7,987 bases of DNA, from assembly GCA_003513015.1 (NCBI GenBank), contig DOTA01000359.1, forward strand, positions 8,206-16,192, in the 5' to 3' direction. The notes under the pieces were generated by a model, which did no database searches, was not told the origin of the DNA, and saw only the letters and a list, made by a program, of their open reading frames with translations. Shown piece after piece: positions 1-5,700 of the stretch. The translations under genes and the position numbers were made by a program. The DNA comes from Chloroflexota bacterium. Lineage in GTDB: Bacteria; Chloroflexota; Anaerolineae; Anaerolineales; UBA11858. Every line of letters begins with the position of its first letter. Position 1 is the first letter of the stretch.

Positions 1-2318
1 GCAATGGCGATATGTTGGGCAACTGCCTGAACCATGCGAGCATCATCGGGCGAAAAGGCATTTTCCAGGGCGTTATCCAGCATCAGGGCCCCGACCATCT
101 TCTGGCGGGTGATAATGGGAACCCCTAAAAAGGATTGCACATGTTCAGCCCCAGCCACCCAAATCCAATTGGGTTCCTGATAAACATTGGGGATGATGAT
201 GGGTTGCAAGCTTTTATTCATCGCTTGCAAAATCTGGCTCTCTTGCAATACCTTGCCAGCAGATTGTTTCGTTACCGAGGCATTTTCGTATCCCAGCCCG
301 GCAATCAGATCAAACTCTTGTTTCTCATCGAACAAAATAACCGAAGCAGTATCAAAAACCACCACGCGCTTAATCTGTTCGAGAATCAGGCTGAGCACCT
401 GTTCAAATTCGAGGCTACCCCCAATCACGCGGGCGATTTCACTTAATATTTCGGCCTGTTCACGAGCAAATTTTTCGGCTTCAAAAAGATGGGCATTCTC
501 AAAAGCAATCGCAACCTGTGAAGCTAATGATTCCAAAAAACGCTGATGGTTGGCATCAAAAGCACCGGCCCGAAACGATTGCACCGTGACCACCCCCAAA
601 ATTTTATCCCGAACGATCAAGGGAACGCCCAACCAGGCGTGTGTGATTGGATCTTCATTCGGATCGAGAATGGGGTCAACGGGGAGATCATCGAGTTCCA
701 AATCATGGATTAGCAAAGTTTTTCGGGTTCGGATAACATAGCCGGAAAGGCCGCCATCTTCCAACGGAACCCGTAAATTCTGAAAAGCCTGGATCGGTTT
801 CCCTGTTTCCATCGCCATGGCCAGTTGAATCTCTTGTTGATTTTCGTTGTAAAAAATCAGGATGAAAGTGTCAGGGTTGATGAAACACTGCACCTGTTCA
901 TATAAACGGTTCACCAGAGCATCCACTTCCAATTCGCTGCTGGTGACCAAAGCGGCGCTATACAGGCCTTCCAGTTCTTGAGCGCGGTGTTGGCTTTCAG
1001 AGAGCAAACGCAAATTATCAATGGCAATCGCCAATTGGTCAGCCATGGTTTGGAAGATTTGTAAATCTTCAGCGTCGAAATCCCCTTCTATTTGGCTTTG
1101 AACATCCAGCGCACCAATGATTTGATCGCCAACTTTTAGCGGGAGCGTCATCTCAGAGCGGGTTTTGGGGAGCAGGGGCTGCACCTGATGGACAGAATCA
1201 GCCACAACATCCAGAGCGATGCGCGGCTGACCGGTTCTGGTTACATATCCGATAATCCCCGTTTCCCCAATTTTCAATTTATGTCCCGCAGCGATCAGCT
1301 GACGCCCAACTTCACCCGATCCCGCGGCGATGACGGCATATTCGCGGTTTTCATCCACCAAAAATACGGCTACATGATAGAAGCCGAAGCGTTTGTGCGC
1401 CAGATCAACAGCTCGATTGAGAAGATCATCCAACTCGCGGACGGAAGTAGCATCTCTGGCGATTTCTGCGGCTACCTGAAGTTGAATGGCTCGACGTTCC
1501 AGGTTGGCTGCAAATTCCCGAAGGTTTTCTTCGGTTTGTTTTTCTTCGGTGATATCTCTACCAACCCCCTGATATTCAATGGGATTTCCGAAATCATCCA
1601 AGATCAAACGGTCGCGCCACTGAATCCAAATGGTTTCGCCACTGGCATGCAGATAGCTCATTTCGCTTGTGAGAACCGGTTCTTCGGGCAATAGTTGGGC
1701 GTGGATGTTGGCGAGGCGTTCTACTTCCGGAGGCAGCAGCGAATCGCTATATTTATGCTCGACAATTTCGGCGGGAGATTTGGCGTGCAATCGGGCAAAA
1801 GCGTTGTTGACATACGTGATGGTGCCGTCGAGCGTGGAGCGATTGATCAGCTCGGTTTGATCTTCCACGATCGCCCGATACCGGGATTCGCTGTGCTGCA
1901 ACGCTTGCAGAGCTTCGCTGCGTTCTTTGCGGAGTCTGGCCTCATGCAGTTCGCGCTGGATGGCAGGGACTAAGCGCGTGAGGTTATCTTTAATGAGATA
2001 GTCATGCGCACCTGCCTTCATAACTTTGACAGCAGTTTCTTCCCCAATCGCCCCCGAGACCACAATGAAAGGAATATCCAAATTAAATTCTTTGAAAATT
2101 TTGAGGGCAGCCAGGCCATTAAAACCCGGCATTTGATAATCGGAAATGATTACATCCCAAGCTTGTTGTTCTAATGCCTGACTCAGATCATTTGGAAGTT
2201 CAACCCGCCGGTATTTAACTTCATAGCCCTCCCGCTGTAAGGCGCGCACAACAAAGAAAGCATCATCTTCTGAATCTTCAACAATCAATAAGCGGAGGGG
2301 GATTCTTTCATCTGTCAT
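1..2318 (-). CDS. Receiver-PAS-GAF-GAF-GAF signalling protein (3' end off window)
   Basis: The frame opens with ATG at 2318 and stays open for 772 codons to the left edge. Receiver domain: residues 1-125, with acidic pair E14/D15 (LLIVEDSEDD), phosphoacceptor D60 (IISDYQMPG, codon 2139-2141), S88 at the usual Thr/Ser switch position (VVSGAIGEE) and K110 (YLIKDN). A charged helix leads to a PAS domain (143-262, ending GVGRDITEEKQTEENL) and three GAF domains (about 279-437, 450-612 and 625 to the edge). The last GAF is nearly complete at the edge, near residue 772. Family members with this start usually continue into another GAF, a histidine kinase core, a GGDEF domain or a PP2C-type phosphatase, but nothing in the window shows which. 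It is likely phosphorylated by the upstream kinase and would relay or convert that signal. No transmembrane segment is visible. Confidence 0.93.
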   Translation of the reverse strand, partial: MTDERIPLRLLIVEDSEDDAFFVVRALQREGYEVKYRRVELPNDLSQALEQQAWDVIISDYQMPGFNGLAALKIFKEFNLDIPFIVVSGAIGEETAVKVMKAGAHDYLIKDNLTRLVPAIQRELHEARLRKERSEALQALQHSESRYRAIVEDQTELINRSTLDGTITYVNNAFARLHAKSPAEIVEHKYSDSLLPPEVERLANIHAQLLPEEPVLTSEMSYLHASGETIWIQWRDRLILDDFGNPIEYQGVGRDITEEKQTEENLREFAANLERRAIQLQVAAEIARDATSVRELDDLLNRAVDLAHKRFGFYHVAVFLVDENREYAVIAAGSGEVGRQLIAAGHKLKIGETGIIGYVTRTGQPRIALDVVADSVHQVQPLLPKTRSEMTLPLKVGDQIIGALDVQSQIEGDFDAEDLQIFQTMADQLAIAIDNLRLLSESQHRAQELEGLYSAALVTSSELEVDALVNRLYEQVQCFINPDTFILIFYNENQQEIQLAMAMETGKPIQAFQNLRVPLEDGGLSGYVIRTRKTLLIHDLELDDLPVDPILDPNEDPITHAWLGVPLIVRDKILGVVTVQSFRAGAFDANHQRFLESLASQVAIAFENAHLFEAEKFAREQAEILSEIARVIGGSLEFEQVLSLILEQIKRVVVFDTASVILFDEKQEFDLIAGLGYENASVTKQSAGKVLQESQILQAMNKSLQPIIIPNVYQEPNWIWVAGAEHVQSFLGVPIITRQKMVGALMLDNALENAFSPDDARMVQAVAQHIAI

Positions 2319-2322
2319 TTCA
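2316..2322 (-). promoter_or_regulatory. Stop-start junction TGAAATG between receiver and third gene
   Basis: The stop of the small receiver gene (TGA, 2320-2322) is followed by one base and then the ATG of the third gene (2316-2318). The twenty bases upstream, around CCTATAAAGATACC, hold no convincing Shine-Dalgarno sequence. Translation of the third gene is therefore probably coupled to that of the receiver by re-initiation, which would keep the two proteins in linked amounts. Confidence 0.6.
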
Positions 2323-2769
2323 GGTATCTTTATAGGGCACTTCATTCAAAACCAACCAATACAGCCCTAACTGGCGAATTGCCTCAGAAAATTGATTGAA
2401 ATCGACTGGTTTGCGGATGTAGCTGTTGGCCCCCAGGCGGTAACTCTCTACCAAATCCATTTCTTCCTTCGAAGATGTCAGAATCACAACCGGATATAAG
2501 GCTGTTTGTGGGTTTTTACGAATTTTTTCGAGCACGGTCAAACCGCCAACTTTGGGCAAGTTCAAATCTAATAAGATCACCTGCGGCCGTTCAACGCGCT
2601 GGCGGTCAGGCTGTGTTTCGCTACCGAAAATATATTCGAGGGCTTCGGCGCCATCATGGGCGACGACAATATCGTTGGCGATATTGTGTTTACTCATCGC
2701 ACGGAGTGTGAGCAATTCGTCATCGGGGTTATCTTCTACCAGCAAAATCACTTTTTTGTTAGCGATCAT
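2320..2769 (-). CDS. Rcp1-like single-domain response regulator
   Basis: This is a stand-alone CheY-like receiver with no output domain, presumed phosphate acceptor for the upstream kinase. With the start at 2769 it has 149 residues. The acidic pair is E12/D13 (LLVEDN), the phosphoacceptor is D68 (ILLDLNLP, codon 2566-2568), and the switch residues are T98 (ILTSS) and K120 (IRKPVD). The C-terminal stretch FNQFSEAIRQLGLYWLVLNE is typical of Rcp1-type receivers that partner phytochrome-like and multi-PAS kinases. I chose ATG 2769 because AAAGGA sits eight bases before it. An in-frame ATG at 2778 would give 152 residues and overlap the kinase stop codon as ATGA. A longer frame opening at 2850 only runs back into the kinase gene and is not credible. 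The next gene begins one base after the stop. Confidence 0.95.
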   Translation of the reverse strand: MIANKKVILLVEDNPDDELLTLRAMSKHNIANDIVVAHDGAEALEYIFGSETQPDRQRVERPQVILLDLNLPKVGGLTVLEKIRKNPQTALYPVVILTSSKEEMDLVESYRLGANSYIRKPVDFNQFSEAIRQLGLYWLVLNEVPYKDT

Positions 2770-2774
2770 ATTCT

Positions 2775-5700
2775 TCATCCTTTGGGCTCCGGTATTTCTC
2801 CTAATGTGAAATAGAAGGTGGCACCGTGATCCTCTTGCCCTTCTGCCCACACACTCCCACCATGGCGCAATACGATGCGCTTTACAGTCGCAAGGCCAAC
2901 CCCTGTGCCTTCGAAATCTTGATTTGAGTGCAGCCGTTGAAAAGTACCAAAGAGCTTGTCAGCATAGGCCATATCAAAACCAGCTCCATTATCACGCACA
3001 AAGAAAACCAGGGGTTGTTCTTTTGCCAGGCAGCCAAATTCGATCTTGGCGTTAGAAGTTTTGCTGGTGAATTTCCAGGCGTTGTTGAGCAAATTCATCA
3101 GCATGATCCGTAAGAGATGTTCATCCCCCTGGGCACTCAAACCTGGTTGAACTTCTAGTTCCACACCCCGTCGCGGTTCCAATTCCTGCAGTTCAGCAAA
3201 GGTTTCGAGAACCAGTTTGCTGAGATCAACCTGGCTGTGCACCATTTCGCTGCGCGTAACCCGTGAAAGTTTCAACAAGTCATCAATGAGTTGCCCCATG
3301 CGCTGGCTGGCCGACCGAACTCTGCGCAAGTAATCTACCGCCGTATTATCCAACTGGGCGTTGTAATCTTCCATCAGCGCCAGGCTGAAACCATCGATGG
3401 CCCGCAAAGGCGCGCGCAGATCGTGAGAAACGGAATAAGCAAAGGCTTCAAGTTCGGTGTTGGCCGCTTCGAGTTGTTGTGTGCGCTGGATCACGCGCAG
3501 CTCTAACTCTTCGTTTAGTTGGCGGATGCTTTCCTCAGCGCGCTTTCGTTCCAGCGCATTGACGATAATATCCCCGATGATTTTCATCAAAAAATCAATC
3601 TCAGCTACCCAGTTGCTTTCGCTTTCCCGCATGTAAATGCTCAACGATCCAAGCACATTCCCTTCACTCACGAGTGGGATCGCGAAAATAGCGGCCATCC
3701 CAAAAACTCTCATTAAAGTGAGCATATCTTCCGCGTCTGGTGGAATTTCATCAAGGTTTGCAATCACCACGCTTTGCTGATCGAGCAACCGGGTGAACAT
3801 CCACGGGTATTGTGAAACTGGAACGCCTTGATTACTTTGATCCCGCGAATTGTTGGGCCAACCGTATCCTTTACTGGCGGTTGAGTGATCACTGGAAAAT
3901 AACCACACACTACAAGCATCTGCCTGGGTGTATTCAGAGACAATTTCCAGGGCGTGAAAGATTTCATCATCAATTTCTGATACTGACATGTTGATAAAAC
4001 GGGCCGATAAATTTGTCACGATCCGTTGAAAATCGATCAGGTCTTGACGATCTTGCTCAGCTTTTTTGCGAGTGCTGATATCTTCCACCGTACCTTCATA
4101 GTAGATCACGTTCCCCAGATTGTCATAGCTTGCCCGGGCGTTTTCCTGCACATAAAGGATGGAATGATCCTCCCGTTTCCAGGCTGATTCTAACCCGATA
4201 ACCTGACCATCTCTTTCGATTAGGGTTTTAAATTCGCTGCGCGGATACTCATTTGAGAATCCGCCAAAATTCAAATCCCTTTCAACTAGTTCGTCGAAAG
4301 ATGAAAATCCCAGCATGTGCACCAGGGCCGAATTCGCCATCACGATGCTGCCATTGGGCATTGATCGATAGATGCCCATAACGGCATTCTCAAAAATACT
4401 GCGAAATTGCTCCTCCGATTCTTGCAAGGCCATCTCAGCCTGGATGCGATCGAGCAATTCTTGCTGCGCCGCTTCAAACAAACGAGCATTATCCAGCGCG
4501 ACTGCGATCAGGTTTGCCAGGGTGATGGAAAGATTCAACTGAGCGTTTGTAAAATAGCGCTCATCTTTGGTTTCCAGTTCCATCACACCGATGGCTTCAC
4601 TTTTTACTGCCAATGGGAGAATCACCAGCGTAGCAGTTCCAACTTTTTGCATATAAGCAAGCTCCGCCGGGTCTGCGGCGGGGTCACTCGCTTGAATAAT
4701 CGCCGGGGTCAGGGTTTGTAAAACCTGCCGGGTAAGAGGATATTCGTCAACCTGCATAATCTCACCCTGGCTGGTGTGAGTCAATATCCCATTTTCGAAC
4801 CAGTGATCCACAATTACCGTTAGCGTTTGATCTTCCGAGCGATAGACAGAAAAAGAACATTCATCCAACTGCATCACACGGCCAAATTGGCGCACGGCGA
4901 TCTCTGCAATTTCACGCACACGCAACGAAGCATTCGATAGCTCGATACTGAGTTGGTAAATGGCCTCCAGTTCAGCCACGCGCTGCTGAATCGATTGTTC
5001 AGCATTTCTCCGATCGGTTATATCTTGAACAATTAGTTGCAGAGCAAGGATTTCACCCCCCTTTTTGAGAAAGGCCGGATGAACCTCCACCCATCGTTTT
5101 TCCTGATTCCCTGCCAGAATATTGATTTCAATGGGTCCAAGAAGATCGCCGCTCATGAAACTAGCAAATAGATCAAGATATTTTCCCGCCTCACTATCTT
5201 CAAAAAATCCCATATTTAAGAATGATTTTCCAATGATTTCTTCTTTACTGCCTGCCACGATCGCAGCCGCGGCCCGGTTTACATCCAAAACAACCCCGTT
5301 TAAGCCAAGTAGAATGATCGCCTCAGGAGAAAGCTCGAACAATGTTCGATATTTTTCTTCACTTTCACGCAACGATTCTTCCACACGTAGTTGTTCAACC
5401 AGACTTGATTCGAGTTCTTGCATCAGGCGTGCTTTTTGCCAGGTTGCTGCCATCTGATGTGCAAATGCCGTAACTGTGGGAATATCATCTTTGGTTAAAT
5501 CGTCAGATTGCACAGAGAGCACACCCACCAGTTGATTATCCACAACAAGCGGCGCATTGATCGAACGCGGAACTCCCAATATACGGTTAAGCTGTTGGGC
5601 GGTTTTTTTTAGTCTTTTGGGCAGTAATTGAAAAATTGGCTCACTGGCGTTCTCCACCAGCACTGTTTCTTGATTCCAAACTGTCTTTTGAAAGATTTCT

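Noticed and set aside
135..741. Plus-strand open frames at 135-446, 187-546 and 550-741
   Set aside because: All are antisense to the second and third GAF domains of the minus-strand gene and show no family resemblance. They are frame shadows.
1188..1694. Plus-strand open frame of 168 codons
   Set aside because: It lies entirely antisense to the receiver-PAS-GAF gene, whose minus-strand frame shows clear domain motifs throughout. The plus-strand translation shows no recognisable motif.
2475..2809. Plus-strand frames opposite the small receiver gene, one with a hydrophobic end
   Set aside because: They are complements of conserved receiver codons. The apparent hydrophobic tail is the reverse reading of the kinase end and receiver start.
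2770..2850. Longer N-terminus for the small receiver starting at 2850
   Set aside because: The extra residues are an out-of-frame reading of the end of the HATPase_c domain, rich in Arg and unlike any receiver N-terminus.
3764..3973. Second minus-strand frame inside the kinase gene (69 codons)
   Set aside because: It is out of frame with the third GAF domain of the kinase and has no recognisable domain or ribosome binding site. It is a chance frame.
5601..5612. Run of eight A on the coding strand, a possible slippage site
   Set aside because: It encodes Leu-Lys-Lys-Thr (775-778) inside a GAF domain, and the reading frame and domain continue normally on both sides. I see no sign that a shifted product is used.
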